DNA from: Thermanaerothrix daxensis
GTDB taxonomy: Bacteria; Chloroflexota; Anaerolineae; Anaerolineales; Anaerolineaceae
DNA length: 64,000 nucleotides
NCBI RefSeq assembly: GCF_001306145.1
Contig: NZ_LGKO01000005.1
Coordinates: 124,001-188,000 of the forward strand
Direction of reading: 5' to 3'
Shown here: positions 9,189 through 18,354 of the stretch, piece by piece
How the letters are laid out: each line of letters opens with the position of its first letter
Numbering within the stretch: position 1 is the stretch's first letter
Translations under genes and position numbers: made by a program
Notes under the pieces: generated by a model
Database searches by the model: none
What the model saw: only the letters and a program-made list of their open reading frames with translations
Told to the model about the DNA's origin: nothing

Positions 9189-9221
9189 CGGCTGCCCGGA
9201 AGGCAGCCGGAGGTGCTCCGG
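9189..9221 (+). promoter_or_regulatory. Two overlapping hairpins in the frr leader
   Basis: A first stem pairs 9189-9196 with 9202-9209 (CGGCTGCC / GGCAGCCG). A second pairs 9207-9212 with 9216-9221 (CCGGAG / CTCCGG). The two share 9207-9209, so they cannot both be complete. They lie 50-80 bases before the frr start and may be a leader control element or chance. Confidence 0.35.
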
Positions 9222-9270
9222 CGCGTGCGCGCATGATCCTGACGCTGCTAAACGGAAGGAGGTCTGGCCT

Positions 9271-9828
9271 ATGATTAAAGACGCTCTCAAAGAAGCCGAA
9301 GCCCGCATGAAAGGGGCGCTGCAAACCCTGGAAGAAGACCTTGCCGGGATTCGCACTGGCCGCGCCACACCGGCGTTGATTGAAAAGATCCCGGTAGAGT
9401 ACTATGGAGTGCCCACCCCGTTGATGCAATTGGCGGCCATCAGCGTGCCTGACCCACGTACCCTGTTGATTAAGCCATTTGACCCTTCTACCCTGCGCGC
9501 GATTGAGAAGGCGATTATTGCCTCTCCGTTGGGGCTGACCCCCTCGAATGATGGCAAGACCATGCGCCTGGTGCTCCCTCCCCTGACCGAAGAACGCCGG
9601 CGCGAACTGGTCAAAATGGTTCATGCGCGCCTGGAAGAAGCACGTGTGGCCATTCGCAACATCCGCCGCGATGTGATGAAAGATCTGCGCGAATTTGAGA
9701 AGGAAAAACTGATCTCAGAAGACGACTTGAAAAAAGGTGAGGAAGAACTGCAAAAACTCACCGACCGCATGATTGGAGAAGTGGATACGATTGGTGCCCG
9801 AAAAGAAAAGGAAATCCTGGAATTCTAA
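9271..9828 (+). CDS. frr: Ribosome recycling factor
   Basis: RRF (185 residues, the usual length) splits the post-termination ribosome together with EF-G in the cytoplasm. The family signature is complete: [23 protein letters not shown], then the long helices with [27 protein letters not shown] 9271 follows AAGGAGG. It is the first gene of the frr-uppS-cdsA-glpX run; the uppS ATG is only 4 bases after its stop. Confidence 0.96.
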   Translation: MIKDALKEAEARMKGALQTLEEDLAGIRTGRATPALIEKIPVEYYGVPTPLMQLAAISVPDPRTLLIKPFDPSTLRAIEKAIIASPLGLTPSNDGKTMRLVLPPLTEERRRELVKMVHARLEEARVAIRNIRRDVMKDLREFEKEKLISEDDLKKGEEELQKLTDRMIGEVDTIGARKEKEILEF

Positions 9829-9832
9829 TCCT

Positions 9833-10585
9833 ATGGAATCAACCCCTGCGGCTGTTTCAGCCCCTGAATTGACCAAAGTCCCCACCCACATTGCCATCAT
9901 TATGGACGGTAACGGACGCTGGGCGCGTCAGCGTGGTCTGCCACGCCTGGCGGGCCACCGCGCCGGCACTGAGAACCTGCGCCGTATCATTCGGGCTTGT
10001 GTGGAATTTAACATCAAATACCTGACCATTTATGCTTTCTCGACCGAAAATTGGGGACGGCCTGAAGAAGAGGTCAACGGGCTGATGGCCATTCTGGAAG
10101 AAGTGATTGACAAAGAACTGGATGAATTGCACCGTGAGGGGGTGCGCTTGCAGCATATTGGCCGTTTGGAGCGTCTCAATCCCACCCTGGTAGAGAAGGT
10201 CAAATACGCGGTTGAGTTGACTCGGGATAACGACCGTTTGATCCTCAACATCGCCTGGAATTACGGGGGACGGGATGAGATTGTCTGCGCTATTCGCAAG
10301 ATGATCGAGGATGGGATCAGGCCCGAAGAGGTGACCGACGAACTGGTCAGCCGTTACTTGTTTACGGCCGGCATTCCCGATCCCGATCTGATCATCCGCA
10401 CGTCGGGGGAGATGCGCATCAGCAATTTTCTGATCTGGCAAGCCGCTTATGCTGAATGGTATGTGACCCCGACCTTGTGGCCGGACTTTGATCGCGAGGA
10501 ATTGCTTAAAGCCCTGGTGGATTACAGCCGCCGCGAACGTCGGTTTGGCCGCCTGCCCACAGATGAGTGCTGCTCCGAGGTCTGA
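9833..10585 (+). CDS. uppS: Undecaprenyl diphosphate synthase (cis-prenyltransferase)
   Basis: This 250-residue enzyme elongates farnesyl diphosphate to the C55 lipid carrier for peptidoglycan. The catalytic MDGNGRWA motif is at about residues 24-31, followed by GHRAG; the C-terminal signature ([15 protein letters not shown] ... ALYAEWYV-like) is also present. ATG 9833 lies 4 bases after frr. An in-frame extension to 9773 overlaps frr and is ignored. It forms an operon with frr and cdsA, a layout found in many bacteria. Confidence 0.95.
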   Translation: MESTPAAVSAPELTKVPTHIAIIMDGNGRWARQRGLPRLAGHRAGTENLRRIIRACVEFNIKYLTIYAFSTENWGRPEEEVNGLMAILEEVIDKELDELHREGVRLQHIGRLERLNPTLVEKVKYAVELTRDNDRLILNIAWNYGGRDEIVCAIRKMIEDGIRPEEVTDELVSRYLFTAGIPDPDLIIRTSGEMRISNFLIWQAAYAEWYVTPTLWPDFDREELLKALVDYSRRERRFGRLPTDECCSEV

Positions 10586-10588
10586 TAA

Positions 10589-11404
10589 ATGCTTGCCCAG
10601 CGCCTCATGGTCATCATTGTCCTGATTCCGGTGGGTGTGACTTTTGCTGTGTGGGGGGGCTGGCCCTATGCGGCGTTTATTGCCTTGATCTTAGTGGTAG
10701 CGGCCTGGGAATATTGGCGCATCTTCCGTCGGGGAGGGTATGCACCGCTGGCGGGTGTGCTTTTGCCCGGCGTGGCGATCCTGGTGTTGAGCCGTGCTGC
10801 CTGGGGATTTGATCACAGCCACCTGATCCTTTCAGCGCTCATTCTGGTGACCATGCTGGCCCACATGGTGGCGATGGCCACCACGAACACCGCCCAAGGC
10901 GTGGATTTCGCGATCACGCTGGGCGGGTTGCTCTACATTGGATGGTTGGGCAGTTATCTGATCTCGCTACGTGCCCTACCTCAGGGGTTATGGTGGCTGT
11001 TGCTGGTCATCCCGATTATCGGGATTGCGGATTCGGCGGCCTTTCTCATCGGGAGGCGTTTTGGTCAGCACAAACTGGCACCCGCCATCAGTCCAAACAA
11101 GACCTGGGAGGGTTACCTGGCCGGAGTGGCCTTTGCCATCCTGAGCGGTCTGTTGCTGGCGTGGTTGTGGCAATTGCGTTTTCCTGCTCTGCAACCCTCG
11201 CAAGGGCTCATCCTCGGGGTATTGATCGGTACGCTGGCGCCATTGGGGGATTTAGGAGAGAGCATGTTCAAGCGCCAGTTTGGGGTAAAAGAAGCCAGCC
11301 ATTTACTGCCAGGCCATGGGGGGATATTGGATCGCATTGATTCCTGGATTTGGGCGGCCGTGATCGGGTACTACCTGATCACAGGTTTGTGGTTATCCGT
11401 GTAA
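10589..11404 (+). CDS. cdsA: Phosphatidate cytidylyltransferase
   Basis: CdsA (271 residues) makes CDP-diacylglycerol from phosphatidate and CTP in the cytoplasmic membrane. Around eight membrane segments are visible. The conserved C-terminal signature is intact: ISPNKTWEG, then [13 protein letters not shown] and [11 protein letters not shown] with its metal-binding acidic residues. The ATG lies 3 bases after the uppS stop. Confidence 0.94.
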   Translation: MLAQRLMVIIVLIPVGVTFAVWGGWPYAAFIALILVVAAWEYWRIFRRGGYAPLAGVLLPGVAILVLSRAAWGFDHSHLILSALILVTMLAHMVAMATTNTAQGVDFAITLGGLLYIGWLGSYLISLRALPQGLWWLLLVIPIIGIADSAAFLIGRRFGQHKLAPAISPNKTWEGYLAGVAFAILSGLLLAWLWQLRFPALQPSQGLILGVLIGTLAPLGDLGESMFKRQFGVKEASHLLPGHGGILDRIDSWIWAAVIGYYLITGLWLSV

Positions 11405-11433
11405 ACCTTATTCCCAATAGACGGAGGAAAGCG

Positions 11434-12447
11434 ATGAGTGAGGTCCCCTTACACAGCGAGATCGGTGATACCCGACCGACGCGCAACCTGGCCTTGGAAC
11501 TGGTGCGGGTGACAGAGGCGGCGGCGCTGGCGGCCGGGCGCTACGTGGGACGTGGCGATAAAGAGGCTGCCGACCGTGCGGCCGTAGATGCCATGCGCCT
11601 GATGCTCAACACCATTCAAATGGACGGGGTGGTGGTCATCGGGGAAGGAGAAAAAGATCAGGCCCCCATGCTCTACAATGGGGAGCGTCTGGGCACCGGG
11701 GATCCACCGCAGGTGGACATTGCCGTGGACCCCATTGACGGGACACGCCCCACTGCGCATGGGTTGCCCAATGCCATCTCGGTAGTGGCGCTGGCGCCGC
11801 GGGGGACCATGTTCAACCCCGGTCCGGCGGTGTACATGCATAAAATTGCCGTTGGTCCGGCAGCGCGGGATGTGATTGATATTGAGGCTCCGGTCGAGGA
11901 GAACCTGCGCCGTATTGCCAAAGCCAAAGGGGTGCCGGTTGAAAATCTCACCGTGGTAGTGCTGGACCGCCCGCGCCATGCTTCGCTGATCGCCGAAATC
12001 CGCCGGGTTGGGGCGCGCATCTCGCTCATCCCGGATGGGGATGTGGCAGGTGCACTGATGACCTGCATCCCATCTTCGGGCATTGATGTGATGATGGGAA
12101 TCGGCGGCTCGCCCGAAGGGGTCATTGCCGCCGCGGCGCTGCGGTGTGCAGGGGGCAATCTCCAGGGAAAATTGTACGCCCGAACCCCTGAAGAGCGGGC
12201 GCGCTGTGAAGAACTGGGTTATGATTTTGACAAAGTCTTAACCCTGGATGACCTGATTGCATCGGACGATGTCTTTTTTGCCGCGACCGGGGTGACCAAT
12301 GGCGATCTCCTGCGGGGGGTACAGTACTTCCCGGATGGGGCGACCACGGAGAGTCTGAGCATGCGCGGGCTGACCGGCACGGTGCGTCGCATCATTGCCA
12401 CCCACCGCCTGAGCAAACTGGCGCGCATCAGCGCGATTCCGTACTGA
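11434..12447 (+). CDS. glpX: Class II fructose-1,6-bisphosphatase
   Basis: GlpX (337 residues) hydrolyses fructose-1,6-bisphosphate in gluconeogenesis. The metal/phosphate motif [11 protein letters not shown] and the [14 protein letters not shown] motif are both present, and the C-terminal [10 protein letters not shown] region matches the family. ATG 11434 is preceded by GGAGGAAAGCG; the longer open frame from 11350 overlaps cdsA and is not used. It ends before a strong inverted repeat that separates it from a convergent gene. Confidence 0.94.
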   Translation: MSEVPLHSEIGDTRPTRNLALELVRVTEAAALAAGRYVGRGDKEAADRAAVDAMRLMLNTIQMDGVVVIGEGEKDQAPMLYNGERLGTGDPPQVDIAVDPIDGTRPTAHGLPNAISVVALAPRGTMFNPGPAVYMHKIAVGPAARDVIDIEAPVEENLRRIAKAKGVPVENLTVVVLDRPRHASLIAEIRRVGARISLIPDGDVAGALMTCIPSSGIDVMMGIGGSPEGVIAAAALRCAGGNLQGKLYARTPEERARCEELGYDFDKVLTLDDLIASDDVFFAATGVTNGDLLRGVQYFPDGATTESLSMRGLTGTVRRIIATHRLSKLARISAIPY

Positions 12448-12460
12448 ACCGCAAATCAGA

Positions 12461-12490
12461 ACGCCCCTGCGTCAATCTACGCAGGGGCGT
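12461..12490. terminator. Bidirectional terminator-like hairpin
   Basis: A perfect 11-base inverted repeat (ACGCCCCTGCG / CGCAGGGGCGT) with an 8-base loop sits between the convergent glpX and SIMPL genes. There is no T-run on either side, so it is probably a stem that ends or stabilises both transcripts rather than a classical intrinsic terminator. Confidence 0.7.
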
Positions 12491-12515
12491 GACCTCAGCA
12501 TACAGGTTTGGATAC

Positions 12516-13229
12516 CTAGCGGATAAGGTAGGTGATGTTGGCGTCGGCGCTGATAATCAATTGCCCGGCGGCGATTGGGGCGCTGCCACCACCCCCCAGG
12601 CCCATGCCCTTGGCCTCATACACCGGGATGGGGCTGCCTGAGGAGTACACACTGACATTCTGCACCTCGCCCAGGGTGACTCCAACGGTCTGGGCCAGTT
12701 CCTGAGCACGGGCCTTGGCGTTCTCGATCGCTAGGCGGCGGGCCTCCGACTCGGCTTTTTCGCGGTCGGCGACATCAAACGTGATGCCGTAAATGTTGTT
12801 GGCACCGGCCCGCACCACCGCATCCAGCAGACCGCCCAACTGGCTCAAATCGCGTGCGGTGATGAAAACGGTATTTTCCACGACAAATTTAGTGCCGAGC
12901 ACCTCACCGTTGGGACCGAAGTTCTGCTGGGGGTATACGTTGAAGGCGCTGGTCTGAATATCTTCCTGGGCAACGCCGCGTTCCTTGAGCAGATTGACGA
13001 TGGCCTGGGCTTGTTGGTTGTTCGCGTTCAGGGCACTGGCAACGTCATCGGCTTCGGTGCGCACTCCCACGTAGATGTAGGCGATGTCCGGCACCACATA
13101 TACCTTCCCGCTTCCCGAAACATTCAGGGTGCGGATTTGCTCTTGAGACGATGCTGGCACCTGGATGCAGCCGGCCAGCAATCCCAGCATGACCAGGGTC
13201 AGCAGGGCGAGCATAAGGGGCTTTCTCAT
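12516..13229 (-). CDS. SIMPL (DUF541) lipoprotein
   Basis: A 237-residue lipoprotein. A signal peptide ends in a lipobox (LLAGC, Cys at about residue 21). The rest is a SIMPL/DUF541 domain: VSGSGKVYVVPDIAYIYVGV, the alternating strands, then LRTSAFNVYPQ-like region and the end with ADANITYLIR. These proteins are periplasmic or surface β-rich oligomers; most lack a known reaction. ATG 13229 has an AAGGAGG site. It is convergent to glpX. Confidence 0.85.
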   Translation of the reverse strand: MRKPLMLALLTLVMLGLLAGCIQVPASSQEQIRTLNVSGSGKVYVVPDIAYIYVGVRTEADDVASALNANNQQAQAIVNLLKERGVAQEDIQTSAFNVYPQQNFGPNGEVLGTKFVVENTVFITARDLSQLGGLLDAVVRAGANNIYGITFDVADREKAESEARRLAIENAKARAQELAQTVGVTLGEVQNVSVYSSGSPIPVYEAKGMGLGGGGSAPIAAGQLIISADANITYLIR

Positions 13230-13353
13230 GAGGTTTCCTCCTTACAGAGAGATGAGTGAAATTGGTTTATTGACACCAATAAGACGCCCTGCTGGCGAAA
13301 AAGTTCCCTTCCGCTGGACTGGTACCTGGCTTGGGGGAAGACTCCAAACACCT

Positions 13354-14412
13354 TCACGGCGCGTAGATCACCCGCAGCCCCCCCATGGGTTGTTCTACGC
13401 TCAGGCGCTGACGCGCGTTGGTAGCGGTTGTTCCGGGCGAGTAGCAGAGGTTTTCCTGGCAGGTAAAATCTGTGGGCAGAGTCAGTGTGGACAGGGCGCG
13501 GTTAATGCGCAGTTCCAGGCGTGCTGTGCGGGGCACAATCAGGGTGGTGAAACCAATGGGATTGGCCAGTCGGCCTTCCAGTTCACCGGTGGCTGGCAGA
13601 GTCACGGTCAGGCTGCCCAAAGCCACCTCGCTTTCGAGGCGACTGAGGGAAGTGAGTGCGCTCAAATCCAGCACCTGCTCACCCAGCCCACTTTTCAGGC
13701 TGATTTCCATGGGAATTTGCGCGTTGAGGCGTAACCGCCAGAGTGATTGGCTTGGCCCTGCGCTCCAGGGGAAAACAACCGAACGGCCTTCTGCGCCGAT
13801 TCGCACCTGGGCGGTGCCGCCAACCGTCTCCATCTGGGTGGTCAGGCCTAAACCACGGGGCAGGGTGATTTCACCCTCAACCAGGGTGCGCTCGGCGGCT
13901 CCCCCGCTGAGTTCCAGGCGGCCCAGGGGTTGCTCAATCTCAATCTGAGCGCGCTGTGCCCCGGCAGGGAGCGCGTAGGTGAGCGGTTGGGCATTCGCAG
14001 GGATACGCGCCTGGCCAATGGCAAACCAGGTAATCCCACCTAGCAGAACCAACATGACTGCCATTGCCAGCGCTGAGGCCCAAGCGGGGCGCTCGCGCAC
14101 CACCAGATCCAGCCCAAGGGCGATCAGGAAGATCGGCCACAGGCGAAGAAGCAGTTCCCATCCCCCCAGGGGGAGAAAACCGAGGTTAGCCAGCAGGAAT
14201 ACCCCGCCCAACAGGATGGAAAACACTCCCCAGGTCCAGCCTTTGCCCTGGTAGATATGATCCAATCCGCCGATGATGAAAAGCAAAGGCCACAGGCGGA
14301 TCAACAGTTCCCAGCCATCTACATGGATCACCCCCAGGTTATTCAGCAAGAACACCACTCCCACGGCGATCAGCAGAAGCGGAAAAAACAAACTTGGTCG
14401 AGTTTTTTGCAT
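13354..14412 (-). CDS. LiaF-like membrane protein with C-terminal toast-rack/DUF4097-type domain
   Basis: The 352-residue protein has five or so hydrophobic segments in the first ~160 residues (two pairs of LiaI/DUF5668-like GGxxLLLRLWPLxLI repeats) followed by a β-rich, probably extracytoplasmic domain (about residues 165-352). The ATG at 14412 (MQKTRPSLF) is chosen because the longer open frame up to 14898 overlaps the next gene throughout. In Firmicutes LiaF-type proteins sense cell-envelope stress, but that role is not shown here. It is last in a minus-strand set of three paralogous proteins. Confidence 0.7.
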   Translation of the reverse strand: MQKTRPSLFFPLLLIAVGVVFLLNNLGVIHVDGWELLIRLWPLLFIIGGLDHIYQGKGWTWGVFSILLGGVFLLANLGFLPLGGWELLLRLWPIFLIALGLDLVVRERPAWASALAMAVMLVLLGGITWFAIGQARIPANAQPLTYALPAGAQRAQIEIEQPLGRLELSGGAAERTLVEGEITLPRGLGLTTQMETVGGTAQVRIGAEGRSVVFPWSAGPSQSLWRLRLNAQIPMEISLKSGLGEQVLDLSALTSLSRLESEVALGSLTVTLPATGELEGRLANPIGFTTLIVPRTARLELRINRALSTLTLPTDFTCQENLCYSPGTTATNARQRLSVEQPMGGLRVIYAP

Positions 14413-14426
14413 GACATTCCCTCCCT

Positions 14427-15071
14427 TCAGGATCGTGTTCCCCGCAAAGCGCGGTAAACCAGAAAGACTCCTACGAGGATGAGCGCCAGTGGCCAGAAGA
14501 AGCGTCCTAACGCGGTGGTGCCAAGGAACAGCAACAAAGAAAGAACCAGGAGAATACCCGCCGGGTACAGAGGCCAGGTCATGTGCGTACCGCCCGGCCC
14601 GGGCAGTAAATAGAGCACGAGGAATGTCAATCCTAAGCCGGCAAAAAACACCCAACCACCGCTGGCACCGGGGAGGAGAGACTCCGCGAGGGTGACTAGC
14701 GCCAGGGTAAGCATCGTGCCAGCCGGGATGATAGCCCACCAGAACTCCCGACGTAGCAGGTAAACCACCACAAAACTCAACCCAATGCTTCCCAGGACCA
14801 GCGCCCCACCCCAGTAGCGGGTGGCTTGCGGGGCAAACGTGCCCAGCAGGATGAGAGCGGCGATGCCCAGGAGCGGGAAAGCGGGGAAGGCGGCCCACCA
14901 GGCCTCACGATTGGAGAGCAGGACCCCCAGGAAGATCACTCCACCTACCGCCAACAAAATACCCCAGACCACGCCTGCCAGGTTGACCTCAAACCACAGA
15001 CTGACCAGGGCCAGCAATCCGGCCAGGATGAGAGCCACCCCGCCGATGATGCGCCAGCGCGATTCGGACAT
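14427..15071 (-). CDS. DUF5668/LiaI-like integral membrane protein
   Basis: A 214-residue protein with about eight hydrophobic segments and very few charged loops, in the same pairwise GGVxxLGxLL pattern as its neighbours. It has no soluble domain. It lies between two proteins with a toast-rack-type C-terminus, with a 14-base gap after it and a 61-base gap before it, so co-transcription is likely. Function unknown. Confidence 0.6.
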   Translation of the reverse strand: MSESRWRIIGGVALILAGLLALVSLWFEVNLAGVVWGILLAVGGVIFLGVLLSNREAWWAAFPAFPLLGIAALILLGTFAPQATRYWGGALVLGSIGLSFVVVYLLRREFWWAIIPAGTMLTLALVTLAESLLPGASGGWVFFAGLGLTFLVLYLLPGPGGTHMTWPLYPAGILLVLSLLLFLGTTALGRFFWPLALILVGVFLVYRALRGTRS

Positions 15072-15132
15072 GTTTCCCTCCTCAAGAGAAAGAAAATAAC
15101 GAGATCGGCCTTTTCTATCTACGTAAAATGGG

Positions 15133-15927
15133 CTAAAAGATTTCGACTGAGCCCAAACCTGTTTCTACATGGATCTCAAAGCGGTTGGTGGCTGTGGGGT
15201 AATCCGGCGATTCGTAAACCTCGCCGTTATGCGGAAACCGCTGGGTATCCACGTTGACCCCGGCCAGCCCGCTTTGCACGCGAATGCGTACGGCCAGGGT
15301 AGGAGGAACCCGAATCTTCAGGCTGGCAACCCCACTTTTGAGGTGGGCGCTGCCCTGACCCTGGGCAGGGAGGATGAGGGTGGTCTCACTGGCCCCGGTT
15401 TCCAGGTGTAGATGCCGGACCTGCAGGGCGCTGAGATCGAGGTGGCTCTGATTGGCCCCCAGGCGCAGATCCAGATTCAGCGGGACATGCGGATTGAGGC
15501 TGAGTTCCCAATGATGTCCTCCTGCGCTGCTGACCCAGGGTAGGAAAAGGGCGTCGGCTTCCACCCGCATCTGCACCGAGAGGTCCTCTCCCTGACGTTG
15601 TTGCTCCAACCTGACCGCGCTGCCCAGAATCCCGTGCAGGAGCAGATCCTCGTTTGTTTCCAGTGCCCCTAGGCGCAGATACCCCGCGCCGTGGTCCAGG
15701 CGCACAGAGGCTGTGCGGGCCCCTTCAAGGGGGAGGGTGATCTCACGGCGTGCACCCGCGGCAGCCTCGGGTCGAAACCGTAATAACAACCCAATTCCCA
15801 GGAAGATCAAGAGAAGCGGCCAGAAGATCGCCCAGGCGCTGAAGGGCAGAAGCCCCAGGTTTTCTAACAGCAAGAGCAGCCCCAGAATTAAGAGCGCTCC
15901 ACCCCAAAACAAGCGTCGTCGGTTCAT
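15133..15927 (-). CDS. LiaF-like protein: short membrane anchor plus toast-rack/DUF4097-type domain
   Basis: A 264-residue protein. Two membrane segments with the motif LPFSAWAIFWPLLLIFLGIG (about residues 8-50) precede a β-rich domain of about 200 residues made of repeated short strands. It is a shorter paralog of the 13354-14412 protein. It is first in the minus-strand set; no clear -35/-10 pair was found directly upstream. Function unknown; an envelope-stress role is only suggested by family resemblance. Confidence 0.65.
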   Translation of the reverse strand: MNRRRLFWGGALLILGLLLLLENLGLLPFSAWAIFWPLLLIFLGIGLLLRFRPEAAAGARREITLPLEGARTASVRLDHGAGYLRLGALETNEDLLLHGILGSAVRLEQQRQGEDLSVQMRVEADALFLPWVSSAGGHHWELSLNPHVPLNLDLRLGANQSHLDLSALQVRHLHLETGASETTLILPAQGQGSAHLKSGVASLKIRVPPTLAVRIRVQSGLAGVNVDTQRFPHNGEVYESPDYPTATNRFEIHVETGLGSVEIF

Positions 15928-16082
15928 GTAAAGAGTCTCCTCCCTTGGAAGACGAGTTACCAGAAGTAGATTGTTTGAGCCCCCCTCTTTATAATTTGTC
16001 TAGATATCTCTGGTTTGGTTCCATTATACCATGGATATGTGGTTTGGGAGCGCTCTCAGCATCAAGGGTGTCGGATTGAGAT

Positions 16083-16112
16083 TTGCGCTTGTCTGGGCAA
16101 ATTTTGTATAAT
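16083..16112 (+). promoter_or_regulatory. Promoter of the ABM-domain gene
   Basis: TTGCGC (16083-16088), 18-base spacer, TATAAT (16107-16112). The leader runs from about 16119 to the ATG at 16160 and contains AGGAGG ten bases before it. Confidence 0.6.
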
Positions 16113-16159
16113 GAAATTGGGCACGCTCTTCGGAGGATGGGCTGGCCCAGGAGGTTACC

Positions 16160-16453
16160 ATGTATGTAACCGTTTTGATGGGTTATGTGGCCCGTGAGAA
16201 CTGGAGCACGCTCCAAAAGGCCTTTGCCGAAGCGGTGCGCCATCCGCCGAAAGATTTGCTGCATTCGGTGCTGGTGCAGTCGGTGGATGATCCGATGCAG
16301 TGGCAGATCATCTCATTCTGGTCCTCTTACGAGGCCTACAAAGAAGCCGAAGCCAAAAAACAGACCGACACCTGTGTACAACTCTTCTGTGCTGCCGGGA
16401 GCACCCCTACCCGGCGCGGTTATCGCGTCAGTGAGCGGTTCAGTCGCATTTAA
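16160..16453 (+). CDS. ABM-domain (antibiotic biosynthesis monooxygenase-like) small protein
   Basis: A 97-residue protein with the dimeric α+β ferredoxin-like ABM pattern: first strand YVTVLMGYVA, a helix with LLHSVLVQS, QWQIISFWSSYEAYKEA as the conserved W..S.EAY motif. Family members include monooxygenases, haem degraders and quinone monooxygenases; this one cannot be narrowed. The ATG follows AGGAGGTTACC. The next gene starts 4 bases after its stop. Confidence 0.65.
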   Translation: MYVTVLMGYVARENWSTLQKAFAEAVRHPPKDLLHSVLVQSVDDPMQWQIISFWSSYEAYKEAEAKKQTDTCVQLFCAAGSTPTRRGYRVSERFSRI

Positions 16454-16456
16454 GGG

Positions 16457-17266
16457 GTGAATGTGGAAGCGTGGTTAGAGCGCTTGGTGGCGCTGGAGTC
16501 TGAAGTGGCGTATAAAACCCCACCTGCGCCGGGGGAGCGTTATTTCCGTTTCTTGCCGGGACGGTTGCCGATTCTATTATCGGCGCCACATGGCGCAGCC
16601 CATGTGCGCGAAGGCCGTCTGAAGGAAGAGGAGGATTATACTGCGGCACTGGTGCGCCTGGTGGCGGAATTGAGCGGGGCGCATGCGCTTTTCACCTGGC
16701 GCAAGGCGGATCCGGACCCGGGCTTTTATCCAGAGACGCCGTACAAACGGGCCTTACGTCAAATCGTACGCCGATACTCCGTTCGTTTTATCGTGGATGT
16801 GCACGGTTGCGCGGCCTATCGTGATTTTGGATTGGCTCTGGGCACCCTGCATGGGCAGAGTTGCCCGGGCGAACGCCGCCTAATCCTGAGTCTGCTGTCT
16901 CGTTTTGGTTTTCGCGAGTCGGGTCCCTGGCTCTCGGTCGTGGACGTGGATCACACCTTTACGGCTAACGGTCGTCTGGGGCAGGAAACCATTACCCGCT
17001 TTGCCTGGCAACGGTTGGGGGTACCGGCAGCGCAGTTTGAATTGCACCCGCAAATCCGTGTAGTGCGGCGATTGAGCGAGGCTACTGAGCGTGAGCCTTT
17101 TCAAGGCGACAGGCAGATGATTCTGCGCACGGTAGTATTCTTTCAAGCGCTGGTAGAGGCGCTGGCACTGCGGTTGGGCAAAGATGCACCAGAGCGGGAA
17201 GGGCTGGCGGCCCCTTCATCGTTTGAGGGTGAGGACGATGCGCCCTGGGTCCCCCAGGAGGATTAG
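16457..17266 (+). CDS. N-formylglutamate amidohydrolase-like protein
   Basis: A 269-residue protein. The family's signature motifs are visible: ILLSAPHGA (about residues 38-46), EEDYTAALVRLVAEL, then FIVDVHGC (about residues 113-120), in the metal-dependent hydrolase fold. It probably cleaves an N-formyl or amide bond, but the substrate is unknown. The start is GTG at 16457; GTG at 16463 is also possible. Close spacing with the ABM gene suggests one transcript. Confidence 0.65.
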   Translation: MNVEAWLERLVALESEVAYKTPPAPGERYFRFLPGRLPILLSAPHGAAHVREGRLKEEEDYTAALVRLVAELSGAHALFTWRKADPDPGFYPETPYKRALRQIVRRYSVRFIVDVHGCAAYRDFGLALGTLHGQSCPGERRLILSLLSRFGFRESGPWLSVVDVDHTFTANGRLGQETITRFAWQRLGVPAAQFELHPQIRVVRRLSEATEREPFQGDRQMILRTVVFFQALVEALALRLGKDAPEREGLAAPSSFEGEDDAPWVPQED

Positions 17267-17305
17267 TCTGCCTGCAGGGGACTGAAGTAACGGTTACGGT
17301 CGTGA

Positions 17306-17334
17306 TTGACAGCCCGCGCAGAGCGGGGTATGAT
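17306..17334 (+). promoter_or_regulatory. Consensus promoter of the SRP RNA
   Basis: TTGACA (17306-17311), 17-base spacer, TATGAT (17329-17334), placing the start at about 17341, exactly at the 5' end of the SRP RNA. The same -35/spacer/-10 recurs at 33881-33909. Confidence 0.75.
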
Positions 17335-17339
17335 TAAGG

Positions 17340-17455
17340 CGCGTTCGGGTGGGACCGGCGCGGCAGAAACCGCCGAACCCTGTCAGGTCCGAGAGGAAGC
17401 AGCAGTAAGGCGGCCCTTCTGGGCGCCGCCGGCGAACCTGCCCGACGCAATTTTT
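17340..17455 (+). ncRNA. ffs: Signal recognition particle RNA (4.5S type)
   Basis: This RNA is the scaffold of the signal recognition particle and binds Ffh. The universally conserved hairpin tip is present: TGTCAGGTCC followed by GAGAGGAAGCAGCAGTAAGG (E. coli has GGTCAGGTCC..GGAAGGAAGCAGCC). The 5' strand (GCGTTCGGGT) pairs with the 3' strand (CCCGACGC) to close a single long helix of about 105 bases. It ends in a T-run (CAATTTTTAC), acting as a terminator. It lies just downstream of a consensus promoter and directly before a methyltransferase gene. Confidence 0.92.
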
Positions 17456-17469
17456 ACACCTGTTAGCCT

Positions 17470-18354
17470 ATGGAAACTCCTCCCATTTGCAATTATGAAG
17501 GCTCAGATTATCAGCGCTCTTTCTGGGAGCAGGGCGGGCGTGCCTACGAGGATGCTGTAGAAGCCCTGGCCCTACGTCGTCTCCTGCCTCCTGAAGGCGG
17601 GCAGTGGCTGTTGGAAATCGGAGCGGGGGCAGGGCGGAATACACCGCGTTATCATGGCTACCAGCGCATTGTACTGCTGGATTATTCCCGCACCCAGTTG
17701 CAACAAGCCCAGGAACGCCTGGGGCAAGATGGGCGTTATCTTTATGTTGCGGGGGATGCGTACCGCCTGCCGTTCGTGAGCGGCTTCTTTGATGCCGCCA
17801 CGATGATCCGCACTTTGCACCACATGGTGGAGCCGCGGCGGGTGTTGGAGGAAGCCCGACGAATTTTGCGCCCGCGTGGTGTGTTTATCCTGGAGTTTGC
17901 CAATAAATGCAATCTCAAAGCCATTCTGCGCTACCTTCTGCGCCGCCAGGTATGGAGTCCTTTCACCCCGGAGCCGGTGGAATTCGCTCCCTTGAATTTC
18001 GATTTTCATCCTGCCACGGTGCGTACCTGGTTGAACCTGAGTGGCTTTGCCGTTGAGCGCCAGTTGACCGTTTCACACTTTCGGCTGGGGTTGTTTAAGC
18101 GGCTTTTGCCACTGGGATTGTTGGTAAAACTGGATGGATTGGCCCAGTGGACGGGGGACTGGTGGCAACTTTCGCCCAGTGTCTTTGTACGCGCGCGTGC
18201 CCGTGGCGAAACCCCGGCGGCTTCGACGTTTGCCTTCCGTTGTCCGGCCTGTGGTCATGAGCCCCTGGCCGATACCCCCCCTGAGATCACTTGCCCGGAA
18301 TGTGGGCGCACCTATGCGGTAGAAGACGGAATTTACGATTTTCGTCTGCGCTAG
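17470..18354 (+). CDS. Methyltransferase with C-terminal zinc-ribbon
   Basis: A 294-residue protein. Motif I (LLEIGAGAGRNTP) is at about residues 47-59. The last ~50 residues contain CPACG and CPECG, a Trm112-like zinc ribbon that can hold an inter-protein partner. The methyl acceptor is unknown. The ATG at 17470 lies only 15 bases after the SRP RNA T-run. Its stop shares the CTAG with the convergent gene (TAG 18352-18354). Confidence 0.75.
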   Translation: METPPICNYEGSDYQRSFWEQGGRAYEDAVEALALRRLLPPEGGQWLLEIGAGAGRNTPRYHGYQRIVLLDYSRTQLQQAQERLGQDGRYLYVAGDAYRLPFVSGFFDAATMIRTLHHMVEPRRVLEEARRILRPRGVFILEFANKCNLKAILRYLLRRQVWSPFTPEPVEFAPLNFDFHPATVRTWLNLSGFAVERQLTVSHFRLGLFKRLLPLGLLVKLDGLAQWTGDWWQLSPSVFVRARARGETPAASTFAFRCPACGHEPLADTPPEITCPECGRTYAVEDGIYDFRLR

